NCBI GenBank assembly: GCA_963698735.1
Contig: CAVOSA010000031.1
Coordinates: 1 to 64,000, forward strand
DNA: 64,000 nucleotides
Source: RPQJ01 sp963698735
Lineage (GTDB): Bacteria; Pseudomonadota; Gammaproteobacteria; Steroidobacterales; Steroidobacteraceae
Direction of reading: 5' to 3'
The position numbers and the translations under genes are program-made. How positions within the stretch are numbered: position 1 is the stretch's first letter; the number at the start of each line of letters is the position of its first letter. Shown here piece by piece: positions 16,704-24,819 of this stretch. Below the pieces are notes generated by a model. The model worked only from the letters and a program-made list of their open reading frames with translations, searched no databases and was not told the DNA's origin.

Positions 16704-17159
16704 CTACTTCCTCTTGCGCACGACCACCGTGCCCGCCAGCTTGTCGTGCCAACCCTGCTTGCGCTTGTCGAAGGCCACCCAGACGAGGCCCATGAACAGC
16801 GGGATGGTCGAAACGTAGTAGCCGAGGTAACGGACGATCAGTTGCCTGGTGGTGGGCTTGGCGCCGCTCGCGGCATCGACGATCTGCGCGGAAATCGCCA
16901 TCTTGCCCGGCGTGGCCTGCCGGTAGATCCAGAACAGCAGGATCGCGATCGCCGGCAGGATCCAGTTGATCAGGAAATCCGCGGGGCCATGGATCAGGGC
17001 GTCCGACGTCCAGTAGTCCCGGCCGTAGATCGAAGTCACCAGCGGCACGCAGATGAGCGTCACCAGGACGGTGTCGATCAGCGATGCGCCGACCCGCGGC
17101 CAGAATCCAACGTATTCGAACTCGCCTGCTTCCAAGGCCCATTCTCCTGTGCCGTGCAT
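16704..17159 (-). CDS. RDD family membrane protein
   Basis: A 151-aa protein with an RDD domain: first helix region YVGFWPRVGASLIDTVLVTL with the conserved Arg/Asp, second helix WILPAIAILLFWIYRQATPG, and the AISAQIVDAASG segment followed by TTRQLIVRYLGYYVSTIP. It ends with a KRKQGWHDKLAGTVVVRKR motif typical of the family. RDD proteins are small integral membrane proteins of diverse or unknown role, some linked to ion transport. It is upstream of DUF808 on the same strand. Confidence 0.88.
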   Translation of the reverse strand: MHGTGEWALEAGEFEYVGFWPRVGASLIDTVLVTLICVPLVTSIYGRDYWTSDALIHGPADFLINWILPAIAILLFWIYRQATPGKMAISAQIVDAASGAKPTTRQLIVRYLGYYVSTIPLFMGLVWVAFDKRKQGWHDKLAGTVVVRKRK

Positions 17160-17187
17160 CCGGTGATGCCAGGCAATCGACGCTCAG

Positions 17188-17592
17188 CTAACCCTTCGCT
17201 GCCTCGCACTCGACGTAGACGTCCACATTGAACCACTTCCGCTGGGCGCGGAAGACACTCTGTTCAGTCTTGCCGGGCCCGACATTTACGCTCGATCGAT
17301 ACGGTGTCTGGGGCGAGGCGTCGTAGCGCAACTTGCAGCGGACCTTCTGGTCCGTCGCATTGGTCAGCTTGATGACGAGCATCGCCGTCTGGGAGACGGG
17401 CTCGATCTTCACGTCCAGGCCGTTCAGCGTCGGGTGAACCTTGACCGTGTAGGTCTGGGCGACGGCCGCGGGGATGTACAGGACGGCGAGGGCCATGATT
17501 GCGGTAAGCGCAGCGAGGTATTGCAAGGTGCGGCGCGCCGGGCTTGCGTCCTGGTCGTCGCGCCGAAAGAGCGAGGAATTGACGGGGATCAT
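17188..17592 (-). CDS. Hypothetical exported protein
   Basis: About 134 aa. The second ATG (17592) is preferred because GGAG lies 9 nt upstream of it; the first ATG (17601) is too close to that site. A hydrophobic segment (AALTAIMALAVLYIPAAVA) after an Arg-rich leader suggests a signal peptide or anchor. The rest is a small beta-rich domain (VKVHPTLNGLDVKIEPVS, MLVIKLTNATDQKVRCKLRY) with two Cys that could pair. Its layout recalls small periplasmic proteins with an immunoglobulin-like fold. I do not recognise a named family. Confidence 0.65.
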   Translation of the reverse strand: MIPVNSSLFRRDDQDASPARRTLQYLAALTAIMALAVLYIPAAVAQTYTVKVHPTLNGLDVKIEPVSQTAMLVIKLTNATDQKVRCKLRYDASPQTPYRSSVNVGPGKTEQSVFRAQRKWFNVDVYVECEAAKG

Positions 17593-17631
17593 GCGCGGCA
17601 TTCTCCAGTTCTGCTTTCCAGAGTCTAACGC

Positions 17632-17937
17632 TCAGACGTCACGTTTTCTGCCCGGACCAACCACGACGATCGTCACGCTCGAGTCGAGCGGATCGAACAT
17701 GATGCGGGCGTCGCCGCGCTCGAGTTGCTGCAGCACCTGTGCAACTTTCTGCGCGTGCGGCACCTGCCGGTCGCCATAGTCAGTGCCCTCGCGCAGCACG
17801 AAATTGTCGATCACGCCCCGCAGCGCGTCTGCCGACAGTTCCGTGTGTGGCACGGCGACTGGTTCGGGTCGCTCGCGCGGATCTTCCCACCAGTCACTCA
17901 ACGGAATGCCCGCGCGCGCAGACTTCGCCGATGGCAT
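17632..17937 (-). CDS. YheU family protein (UPF0270)
   Basis: A 101-aa protein with a C-terminal ~72-residue YheU domain. VPHTELSADALRGVIDNFV, LREGTDYGD and KVAQVLQQLERGDARIMFD align with E. coli YheU (LREGTDYG is invariant). The first ~28 residues (DWWEDPRERPEP) are an extension absent from E. coli but plausible in other gammaproteobacteria; a GTG at the domain boundary is an alternative start. YheU proteins have no established function. Confidence 0.85.
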   Translation of the reverse strand: MPSAKSARAGIPLSDWWEDPRERPEPVAVPHTELSADALRGVIDNFVLREGTDYGDRQVPHAQKVAQVLQQLERGDARIMFDPLDSSVTIVVVGPGRKRDV

Positions 17938-17982
17938 CGACAGGCACCGGCTCGCCAGGTGACGTTCAGCTCCACGACGACT

Positions 17983-18672
17983 TCAGGTCGCCATGAGCGT
18001 CGGTCCGCCCTTCGCTTCCGCCCGCTGGTATGCCGGTCGCGCGCGCATGCGCTTGTGGTATGCCTCGATGTGCGGGTACTGGCTCCCGGCGCCCGAGCGC
18101 GACAACAGGGCCTCGATCGCGAAGCTCATCTGGAAATCCGCCATGCTCAGTTCCGGGCCCGCGAACCACGCGTTCTTCGCGAGGTGGCCCTCGATGAAGT
18201 CGAGCGAGTTCTTCAGGTTCGGATCGATCAGTGTCGCCTGGACTTTCTCACACAGTCCTCTTGCGATCGGCTTGGCGAAGAACGGCATCGGCCGCTTCGG
18301 GATCGTGCTGAAGACCAGTTTCATCACCAGCCAGTTCATCAGCGAGCCTTCGGCGTAGTGCATCCAGTACCGGGACTGCCAGTAGGCCGGAGACCCGGCG
18401 GCCGGCTGCAGGTGAGCAAGCTCGCCCTGGCCGAGGTGGCCAAACTTTTCGACGATGTACTCGATGATGACAGCGGATTCCGCGATCGTCTGGCCGTTGT
18501 CGGTGATCACAGGCGACTTGCCGAGCGGATGGATGGCCTTGAGTTCCGGCGGCGCCAGCCGGGTCGCCTTGTCGCGGCGGTAAATCTTGAGTTCGTAGGG
18601 GACGCCCAGTTCCTCCAGCAGCCAGAGGATGCGCTGGGAGCGCGAGGTTTCGAGGTGGTGTACCGTCAGCAT
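17983..18672 (-). CDS. Glutathione S-transferase family protein
   Basis: A 229-aa cytosolic GST. The thioredoxin-fold N-domain starts VHHLETSRSQRILWLLEELG and has KSPVITDNGQTIAESAVIIE, the cis-Pro and glutathione-gamma-glutamyl contact region (ES). An all-helical C-domain follows. The SRSQR element near residue 10 supplies the usual catalytic Ser position. The overall pattern is the yeast Gtt1-like/bacterial GST group; the substrate is unknown. Start ATG at 18672 is 14 bp from the sodC stop, so co-transcription with sodC is likely, which fits an oxidative-stress role. Confidence 0.88.
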   Translation of the reverse strand: MLTVHHLETSRSQRILWLLEELGVPYELKIYRRDKATRLAPPELKAIHPLGKSPVITDNGQTIAESAVIIEYIVEKFGHLGQGELAHLQPAAGSPAYWQSRYWMHYAEGSLMNWLVMKLVFSTIPKRPMPFFAKPIARGLCEKVQATLIDPNLKNSLDFIEGHLAKNAWFAGPELSMADFQMSFAIEALLSRSGAGSQYPHIEAYHKRMRARPAYQRAEAKGGPTLMAT

Positions 18673-18686
18673 CTGCCCTGCCCGGC

Positions 18687-19265
18687 TCACTTGACCAGCC
18701 TGATGATGCCGCAAGCCTCACGGGCACCGCCCGCGCAGCCCTTCTTGAGGTCCGATTCCTGGTCGCAGTATGTGTCGGCCTGCGCGTGCACGATGATCGC
18801 GCTGCCGTCCGCGTCGAAGATGCTGAGACGACCCGCTGCCAGCGTGACGCGGTTGGTCGTGTGCCTGAGCGTGCCCACGCCATTTTTCACGTCCAGGTTG
18901 ATCAGGTCACCCATGTGGAAAGGATGATTGATGTCCGTGGCCGGCACCGTATCGGCAGAGGTATCCGGTCGCGACTGGCCGGCAGGACCGGGATCGTGAT
19001 GGCCGCCCGCAGCCGCGCAAGGCTCGCACGACCCCACCTCGTGGATGTGCACGGCATGTTTGCCATCCGGCAGGCCCTTGACGCTGAGCGCGACCGTGAC
19101 TTCCTTGACGCCCTCCGGCGTGATCTGTTCCTGGAGCGTCGCCTTGCCGGAGATCGCGGCATTGGTGCAACCCTTGAGGTCGGCGACGGCAGCGAGACCC
19201 TCCGCGGCCGTGACAGCTGGCACGACGAGCGCGCAAGCTAGGATCAGTCTGGGAATGGAACTCAC
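18687..19265 (-). CDS. sodC: Cu/Zn superoxide dismutase, periplasmic
   Basis: Dismutates superoxide in the periplasm. The GTG at 19265 follows CAGGAG and gives a 192-aa precursor with a signal peptide (LILACALVVPAVTAAEG). Metal-site features are present: HAVHIHEVGSCEP (two Cu ligands and the disulfide Cys), GGHHDPG with zinc-site histidines, HPFHMGDL with the bacterial SodC GDL motif, and VHAQADTY with the last Cu ligand. The final ACGIIRLVK carries the second disulfide Cys and the end strand. The central insertion is longer than in eukaryotic enzymes, as in many bacterial SodC. Confidence 0.93.
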   Translation of the reverse strand: MSSIPRLILACALVVPAVTAAEGLAAVADLKGCTNAAISGKATLQEQITPEGVKEVTVALSVKGLPDGKHAVHIHEVGSCEPCAAAGGHHDPGPAGQSRPDTSADTVPATDINHPFHMGDLINLDVKNGVGTLRHTTNRVTLAAGRLSIFDADGSAIIVHAQADTYCDQESDLKKGCAGGAREACGIIRLVK

Positions 19266-19296
19266 TGAGATTCTCCTGGGGCGTGCACCGCGCGGA

Positions 19297-19962
19297 TCAG
19301 CGGTAGACGACCGCAATGTGTGGGACGGTCTTGACGTCCGGTTGCTTGAGCAAAAAGTTGCGCAGGAAAGTCGTCAGCTGTCTTTCGCAGAGCGCCATGA
19401 TCGCCGGTTCGCTCGCCATGCGCTCGCCGCGGGCCTGCGCGCTTTTCGCTGCTTCGGCGTACAACTTGAGCGCGGCGGCCTTCTCGTCCGTCAGCAGGCC
19501 GCCGGAGAGCACCTTGTACTTCAGATCGGTCACGGCGGGTGTGGCCACCAACCGCGGCTTGCCGACGACCACCTGGATGCCGTCCGGTCCGGACTTGACG
19601 TCGTACTTGTCCGGGGCAAGCTCGAAACCGAACGAATACTCGACCGAGTACCAGATCGCGACGGTGCCGGTGGAATGGAAGCCCAGCACCGACTGGTCGA
19701 TCACCAGCGTGACGGCGTTCGGCTGGCGCACCGTCGCGGCGAGGAACTTCTGCTGCGCCGTGAGTTGCTTCTTGCCTTCCTGCAGGTAGCGCACGTAGGT
19801 CGTGAAGCCGAGCAGCGTTCGCTCGCTCTCCGTGACCGTATCCTGCAGCAGTGCCGCCCGCTCGTTGGCAGAGCGGACCTGGCCCTGCATGACGAAGAAC
19901 GTCACAGCAGCTGCAATGGCAGCGGCGCCAACCAGCCACGGGGTACTCACGGGTCGCGTCAT
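19297..19962 (-). CDS. Membrane-anchored protein resembling DUF4230
   Basis: A 221-aa protein with one N-terminal membrane helix (PWLVGAAAIAAAVTFFVMQG), a short helical stretch, and then a soluble domain with repeated beta pattern (VAIWYSVEYSFGFELAPDKY, GIQVVVGKPRLVATPAV), followed by a helix rich in Ala/Lys. This resembles DUF4230, whose members have a v-GvDLs-like core and unknown function, but the match is by eye and moderate. Start ATG at 19962 follows GAGGGCGG. It lies between sodC and HMG-CoA reductase, all on the minus strand. Confidence 0.7.
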   Translation of the reverse strand: MTRPVSTPWLVGAAAIAAAVTFFVMQGQVRSANERAALLQDTVTESERTLLGFTTYVRYLQEGKKQLTAQQKFLAATVRQPNAVTLVIDQSVLGFHSTGTVAIWYSVEYSFGFELAPDKYDVKSGPDGIQVVVGKPRLVATPAVTDLKYKVLSGGLLTDEKAAALKLYAEAAKSAQARGERMASEPAIMALCERQLTTFLRNFLLKQPDVKTVPHIAVVYR

Positions 19963-20056
19963 TCGATTCCGCCCTCGTCCTTTGCGTTCGGCCGCTGCGG
20001 CCGCGAGGCAATATATCCCGGGACGGGGTGCAGGACGAATCGGCGGTGCTGCCGGC

Positions 20057-21232
20057 TCAGGGCCGGTTGCGTCCCAGCCGGTCGTGACTGCTGACCCAGT
20101 CCCCCGCCAGTACGGCCGAACCAAGCGATACGTCGCCGGCCAGCACCACGGCGGCGACAATTTCCGCCAGCCGATCCGCCTTGTCGGGTCCGTAACAGTC
20201 CAGCATTTCCAGGCATTCGCGCTGCGTGCCGAGTCCGGTGCCGCCGCCATAGCTCGCGACGATCAGCGACGGCAGCGTGACCGACCAGTAGTAGTCGCCG
20301 TTCTCGAGCAGCTGCGTGTAGGTGATGCCGGCGTGCGACTCGGCCACGTTGCCGGCATCCTGCCCGGTGGCAATGAACATCGCCGCGATGCCGTTGGCCG
20401 CGTGCGGGCCATTGCTGGACGAGCCGGCCATGAACGAGCCCGCCTGGCTGACCTGCCGCGCGCGGAACAGGGTCGCCGTGTCGACGCGCATCAGGCGCTG
20501 CAGGACCGCATTGGGGATGGTCGCCTCGGCGATCACGCGACGGCCGCGGGTGCGCAGCGTGTTCATCGCCGAGTGCTTCTTGTCCGTGTCGATCGAGCCG
20601 GAGAGGATGTACGACGGGTGCCGAGGGTGCTGTGCCCTGATCCATTCGCAGGCCGCCAGCGTCGCCTTGCCGGTCATGTTCTGCCCGGCTGCATCGCCCG
20701 TCGTGTAATTGAACCGCGTGTACAGCAGGTTCGCGACCGCGTACTGCTCGATGTCCGTGAGTTTGCCGACGCGCGTCGTGGCTTGCGCTGCGGCGCGGAT
20801 GCCGTCGAAATGCTCTACCAGCCATTGGCCGAACTCACGCGCTGCACGGGCATCCGTGAACTCGAAGACCGGTGCGCGCTGCATGGAGCGCTTGACCACC
20901 GTGACCGTGACGCCGCCGCATTCGGTGAGCAGGCGCATGCCACGGCTGTAGCTGGCCACCAGCGTGCCTTCCGTGGTGGCGAGTGGCACGTAGAAATCGC
21001 CGGCGGCGTACTCGCCGTTGATTCGCAGCGGGCCCGCAAGTCCGATCGGCACCTGTGCCACGCCGATGAAGTTTTCGATGTTGCCGGCGACTTGCTTGGG
21101 TTCGATCGAGAACGAGCCGGTATGCGCCAGCGAAGTCCCGGAGCGGGACGTCACGAAGTCACGCCGCTTCGCCGCCATGGCGGCCGTGTAGTCGTCGTCA
21201 GGGTCGCGTGGGATGGGGATGCGGCTGTTCAT
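20057..21232 (-). CDS. Hydroxymethylglutaryl-CoA reductase
   Basis: Interconverts HMG-CoA and mevalonate, the committed step of the mevalonate pathway. The 391-aa protein carries all catalytic residues: Glu88 (TTEG), Lys218/219 (TDKK), Asp292 (GQD) and His383 (SSHDRLGR). The NENFIG-like ENFIGVAQVPIGLAGPL and GGGTGLGTQRECL elements also fit. TDKK and DAAGQNM resemble the class I (NADPH) group more than the shorter class II bacterial enzymes, but cofactor use is inferred. No other mevalonate-pathway gene is in the window. Confidence 0.92.
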   Translation of the reverse strand: MNSRIPIPRDPDDDYTAAMAAKRRDFVTSRSGTSLAHTGSFSIEPKQVAGNIENFIGVAQVPIGLAGPLRINGEYAAGDFYVPLATTEGTLVASYSRGMRLLTECGGVTVTVVKRSMQRAPVFEFTDARAAREFGQWLVEHFDGIRAAAQATTRVGKLTDIEQYAVANLLYTRFNYTTGDAAGQNMTGKATLAACEWIRAQHPRHPSYILSGSIDTDKKHSAMNTLRTRGRRVIAEATIPNAVLQRLMRVDTATLFRARQVSQAGSFMAGSSSNGPHAANGIAAMFIATGQDAGNVAESHAGITYTQLLENGDYYWSVTLPSLIVASYGGGTGLGTQRECLEMLDCYGPDKADRLAEIVAAVVLAGDVSLGSAVLAGDWVSSHDRLGRNRP

Positions 21233-21256
21233 GGGGATTCCTCGGGCGGCCGCCGG

Positions 21257-21874
21257 TCAGAACCAGTTGAAGTTGAAGCTGATGCTTACGCGCTCGGCCT
21301 TGACCGGATTTGGCGGCACTTCATGCCGCAGCCAGCTCTCGAACAGCAGCACGGTGCCGGCGGCGACCGGCATCGTGACCCAGGGCTGGTTCTCGGGCTT
21401 TGCGCCGGCCAGACGCGGTGGCGCGGCCATGTAGCGGTCCAGTCGCGGATCCTCGAGCTTGAGACCGGGCACGCCCTTTGGAGTCCGTACGTAGTAGGTT
21501 CCACTGATCGTCGACAATGGATGCAGGTGCAGGCCGTGCGTCACCCCGCGCGGCATCATGTTGATCCAGCAGTCGGTCAGCGCCAGTTCACGGCCCTCGA
21601 GGTCGTACTCGAGGGCGCGCGCGAAGGCCATCACGTGCCGGTGCAGTTTCCTGCCCAGCAGTGCGAACGTCGGCGACAGCGTGTGCATGCGGTTCAGCGA
21701 TCCGTACGACGTGTAGCCGCCGGGGTAGCGATCCTTCGACCACGCCCTCCCCGCTGCATCGTCCTCCCGGTACTGGGCGCATTCGTGCAGCAGGCGTGCA
21801 TTGAAGGCTTCGGCGCCAGTCGTCTGCAGGCGCGCGGAATAGATCCGGGTGGGAAACAGCACGGAGAGCGGCAT
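21257..21874 (-). CDS. TIGR02466-like 2OG-Fe(II) oxygenase family protein
   Basis: A 205-aa protein. The pattern matches the TIGR02466 group, a putative 2-oxoglutarate/Fe(II) oxygenase family: CWINMMPRGVTHGLHLHPLS, then TISGTYYVRTPKG, LEDPRLD, TVLLFESWLRHEVPPN and a final RVSISFNFNW. HLHP and RHEV supply His residues expected of the metal site and Arg for 2OG. The substrate is not known. The start ATG at 21874 comes 24 bp before HMG-CoA reductase in the direction of transcription, so they may share a transcript. Confidence 0.8.
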   Translation of the reverse strand: MPLSVLFPTRIYSARLQTTGAEAFNARLLHECAQYREDDAAGRAWSKDRYPGGYTSYGSLNRMHTLSPTFALLGRKLHRHVMAFARALEYDLEGRELALTDCWINMMPRGVTHGLHLHPLSTISGTYYVRTPKGVPGLKLEDPRLDRYMAAPPRLAGAKPENQPWVTMPVAAGTVLLFESWLRHEVPPNPVKAERVSISFNFNWF

Positions 21875-21906
21875 TGGAAGTCCTTGTCGCGCGGAGACTT
21901 GCCGCT

Positions 21907-22218
21907 TCAGTATACGAACGGAACCAGCTTGCGCGTGCGGCTGGCGTACTCGCGGTAGCTGTCACCAAGGGCCGAACGCAGTGCCCGCTCCTCGACCCCG
22001 ATTCGAAGCAGGAATGCGCGGACGACCGGAAAGGTCACGGCGAGCAGCGAAACCCAGTTGCCGAGGCAGATGCCGTAACCCGCAAACGCCAGGATGGCTC
22101 CGGCGTAGGACGGATGCCTGACCAGGCGGTACGGGCCCGTGTCGACCACGTGATGGTCCGTCGCGATCGCGACGTCCACCGCGAAAATGCCGAGCAGGTC
22201 AGGGCCGGGCAGCCTCAC
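21907..22218 (-). pseudogene. Isoprenylcysteine carboxyl methyltransferase-like protein, 5'-truncated
   Basis: The 103-aa frame has the conserved methyltransferase end: VDVAIATDHHVVDTGPYRLV, RHPSYAGA, then GVEERALRSALGDSYREYAS. This is the SAM-binding C-terminal half of ICMT/PEMT-like membrane methyltransferases. The usual 3-4 N-terminal membrane helices (about 80-100 residues) are missing: the GTG at 22218 begins directly before the first conserved segment. The neighbouring upstream frame belongs to an unrelated small protein. Either a 5'-deleted pseudogene or an unusually short protein; I favour the former. Confidence 0.6.
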
Positions 22219-22222
22219 TTCG

Positions 22223-22441
22223 TCAGTCCTCGACCGCCTGCCGTCGGCGGCCCGGCAGGGGATCGTCTTCCTCCGGCCGTGTCCGTTGCAGCACGTCGAG
22301 CACGGATTGTGCGGCGCGGTAACGGTATTCGAAGCGGTGGTCGACCGGCGCCGGTCGCGTGCTCAGGTAGAGTTCCAGCGCCTCGCCGAGGATTTCGGCC
22401 TCGAGGTCCGGCAGCAGCAGTTTGATGTGACCGTTCGACAT
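22223..22441 (-). CDS. Hypothetical protein
   Basis: A 72-aa acidic/basic mixed soluble protein (LPDLEAEILGEALELYLSTR, then RYRAAQSVLDVLQ) with predicted amphipathic helices and an Arg/Asp-rich tail. No family recognised. It sits 21 bp below the LEA-type lipoprotein gene in the minus-strand run, and its stop is 5 bp from the truncated methyltransferase start. A longer overlapping frame in another phase is less protein-like. Codon pattern (third-position GC) supports coding, but the ribosome site is weak. Confidence 0.5.
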   Translation of the reverse strand: MSNGHIKLLLPDLEAEILGEALELYLSTRPAPVDHRFEYRYRAAQSVLDVLQRTRPEEDDPLPGRRRQAVED

Positions 22442-22461
22442 CTGGATACGCTGCCGCGGAC

Positions 22462-22959
22462 TCAGAGCGCGCCGGTCTCGGGCGCTGCACCCTTGGGCAG
22501 TTCGAGTTCGCCCTTCGACGAGAAACGCTGCGTGCCGAACAGGCTCACGCCGTTCAACTTGCCGCTGAGCGAATAAGTGACCTTGTCGACCGGCTTGCCG
22601 TCCAGCATGCCGATGACCTGGCGCGCCATGCGCATGAGCGAGACCGTGACCGGGACCGCCACGATCGCTTCGCCAAACCGCGGCACTGTGCCGGCCTGGT
22701 CACTCACGCCGCTCGCGAAATCGCGTCCCATGACGTCGAGGTTGAGCGCGACGCCGTTGAACTCGATCGGCGCGTCGTTGGGATTCTGGATCCGCAGCTT
22801 CACCAGCAGGCGCAGTTCCATGCCCTCGCCCGGCATCGGTTCGATCCCGGCCACGCTGACCTGCAGCGGATCCTTGCTCGGCATGGAGGCGCAGGCAGAC
22901 AGCATCAAGGCCGCCAGCAACAGCCACAACGCTTTGATGCGGACGGCTGAGATTTTCAT
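22462..22959 (-). CDS. LEA type 2 family lipoprotein
   Basis: A 165-aa lipoprotein: signal LWLLLAALMLSAC with the lipobox Cys near residue 23. The domain matches LEA type 2 / WHy, a beta-sandwich found in bacterial envelope lipoproteins: LQVSVAGIEPMPGEGMELRL, then LLVKLRIQNPNDAPIEFNGV with the N-P-N pattern and LSGKLNGVSLFGTQRFSSKG. Function in bacteria is unclear; plant relatives respond to desiccation. Start ATG at 22959; the next gene upstream (DUF1428) ends 17 bp away. Confidence 0.85.
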   Translation of the reverse strand: MKISAVRIKALWLLLAALMLSACASMPSKDPLQVSVAGIEPMPGEGMELRLLVKLRIQNPNDAPIEFNGVALNLDVMGRDFASGVSDQAGTVPRFGEAIVAVPVTVSLMRMARQVIGMLDGKPVDKVTYSLSGKLNGVSLFGTQRFSSKGELELPKGAAPETGAL

Positions 22960-22976
22960 GCGGACGGCGTCTCCTG

Positions 22977-23336
22977 TTACAGCTGCACGAGCGTCTTGAA
23001 TCCGCCCCAGAACATGCGTTTCGCGTCGAACGGCATAGTCTTCGGATCCATCATCGCCTTGAGCCGAGCATCCTGCATTACTGCTGCGTTGATCCGATTG
23101 CGGTCCCGGCGCGACTTGTAGACGATGTAGGCAAACACCACGACTTCGTCCGGCTTGAGCTTCACGCTACGAGGGAACGAGGTGCGCTTGCCGACGGCAA
23201 CGTCATCCGCAACGCACTCGTGGTAATCGAGCGCGCCGTACTCCCGCCAGACCTTGCCAGCCTTGCGGGCCATCGTCCGGTAAGCCGCCAGTCTGACCTT
23301 CGGCACTGGAACCACGAAACCATCGACGTACGCCAT
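22977..23336 (-). CDS. DUF1428 family protein (YbaA-like)
   Basis: A 119-aa soluble protein. MAYVDGFVVPVPKVRLAAYR, then REYGALDYHECVADD, SVKLKPDEVVVFAYIVYKSR, and DAKRMFWGGFKTLVQL are the conserved segments of DUF1428, a ferredoxin-like (alpha+beta) fold with no established function. The ATG at 23336 starts the standard MAYVDGF N-terminus. Length matches E. coli YbaA (about 117 aa). Confidence 0.92.
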   Translation of the reverse strand: MAYVDGFVVPVPKVRLAAYRTMARKAGKVWREYGALDYHECVADDVAVGKRTSFPRSVKLKPDEVVVFAYIVYKSRRDRNRINAAVMQDARLKAMMDPKTMPFDAKRMFWGGFKTLVQL

Positions 23337-23364
23337 TCTGGTTGCTCCTGTGTGTCGGGATCGC

Positions 23365-24819
23365 TCAATGCCGAGTGTAGCTCGTGACCAGTTCGTGCAG
23401 GAACCGGCGCGCGTCCAGCAGCGATTGCACGCGAATCCGCTCGTTCAGGCCGTGTGCTCCACTGCCGGCCGCGTCCGAGAACACCCCGGACATGCCATAC
23501 GTGGCGATCCCGGCCGCGTTCAGGAACCTCCCGTCCGTCGCGCCGGTGGACATCGTCGGCACCACGCGAGCCTCGGGCCATATGGATTTGGCGATTGCCC
23601 GGACCGGCTCCATGATTTCGGCGGTCAGGGGCGGTGCCGGTGCGGCGAGCCCCATTTCGTCACCAAAATTCACGCTGATCGTGTCGTCGGCGAGCACGCG
23701 AATGAGGTCTGCGCGCACCTGCTCCATCGGCACGCCCGGCAGGATGCGGCAGTTCACGTTGACACGCGCGCGCTGGGGCAGTGCATTGGGCGCGTGGCCG
23801 CCCTCGAACTGCGTCGTTACGCAGGTCGTGCGCAGCATTCCGTTCCAGCTCGGGTTGGCCGTCCACAACCGTTGCGCCGCGGCGTCATTTGCGGGATCGG
23901 CTACGATGGCCCGCATGTCGGCGGCAACTTCGGGCGTCGCCATCTCGGCCTGCGCCAGGAAGTAGGCGCGTGTCGTGTCGTTGAGGCTGACCGGAAACTG
24001 GTACGCGGCAAGTCGCGTGAGGGCCGCAGCCATCCGGTTGATGGGGTTCTCGCGCGTCGGGCGGGAACTGTGGCCGCCCTTATGCGTCACCTCGAGCGTG
24101 AAGTCCTGGTAGACCTTCTCGCCCGCCTGGACGTCGAGCGACAGGTGCCGGCCGTCCGCATCGAGCAATCCGCCGGCGCCCTCGTTGAGGACGAACCTGG
24201 CCTTCATCAGCGCGGGCTGGGTCTCGAGCAGCCATTTCACGCCATTGAAGTGGTCGGACGTTTCCTCCCCGCACGTCAGCGCCAACGTGACTCCGCGCCG
24301 CGGCTTGTATCCATGCTCGCTCCAGCGCACCAGCAGGTCGGTGAAGATCGAAGCCATCGCCTTGTCGTCGCTCGACCCGCGCGCATAGAAGAACCCGTCT
24401 TCCTCGATCAGCGTGAACGGGTCGCGGGCCCAGTCCTCGCGGCGCGCTTCGACCACGTCGATGTGGGCGAGCAGCATGATCGGCGCGAGACTGGCGTCCT
24501 TGCCGGGGTAGGAAGCGATCAGGGAGCCGCTCTTGGGAAACTCTGCAGGCGCAAGTATCTGCATCGAGGGTGCAGGCATTCCTGCCCGCTGCAGTCGACT
24601 CGCCATCTTCTCGGCCGCCGCCGTGCAACTGCCAACGGAGAGTGTCGTGTTGGTTTCGACGAGCTCCTGGTACAGCTCGCGGAACCCGGCCTCGCCTGGG
24701 TATGACTGCGGTGCAGCAGCACTCGTCGCGATGCCGGCCTTGCCGGCACAAATCAGAACGGCAAGGAGGCCTGGGAATCGTCGCGTTCGGGTTCGCATGG
24801 GATGTCGTCCAGAGTTCAT
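23365..24819 (-). CDS. M20/M28-type zinc peptidase, exported
   Basis: A 484-aa M20 family dipeptidase/carboxypeptidase with a signal peptide. Zinc-site motifs: LAHIDVV (His/Asp), GSSDDKA (bridging Asp), TCGEETS (catalytic Glu and ligand), and the C-terminal ATDGRF and SGAHGLNER (last His). The dimerisation/lid domain lies between. I used the ATG that overlaps the upstream phosphatase stop (ATGA at 24819-24816); a second ATG seven codons later is possible. Export suggests periplasmic peptide turnover. Specific substrate unknown. Confidence 0.88.
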   Translation of the reverse strand: MNSGRHPMRTRTRRFPGLLAVLICAGKAGIATSAAAPQSYPGEAGFRELYQELVETNTTLSVGSCTAAAEKMASRLQRAGMPAPSMQILAPAEFPKSGSLIASYPGKDASLAPIMLLAHIDVVEARREDWARDPFTLIEEDGFFYARGSSDDKAMASIFTDLLVRWSEHGYKPRRGVTLALTCGEETSDHFNGVKWLLETQPALMKARFVLNEGAGGLLDADGRHLSLDVQAGEKVYQDFTLEVTHKGGHSSRPTRENPINRMAAALTRLAAYQFPVSLNDTTRAYFLAQAEMATPEVAADMRAIVADPANDAAAQRLWTANPSWNGMLRTTCVTTQFEGGHAPNALPQRARVNVNCRILPGVPMEQVRADLIRVLADDTISVNFGDEMGLAAPAPPLTAEIMEPVRAIAKSIWPEARVVPTMSTGATDGRFLNAAGIATYGMSGVFSDAAGSGAHGLNERIRVQSLLDARRFLHELVTSYTRH

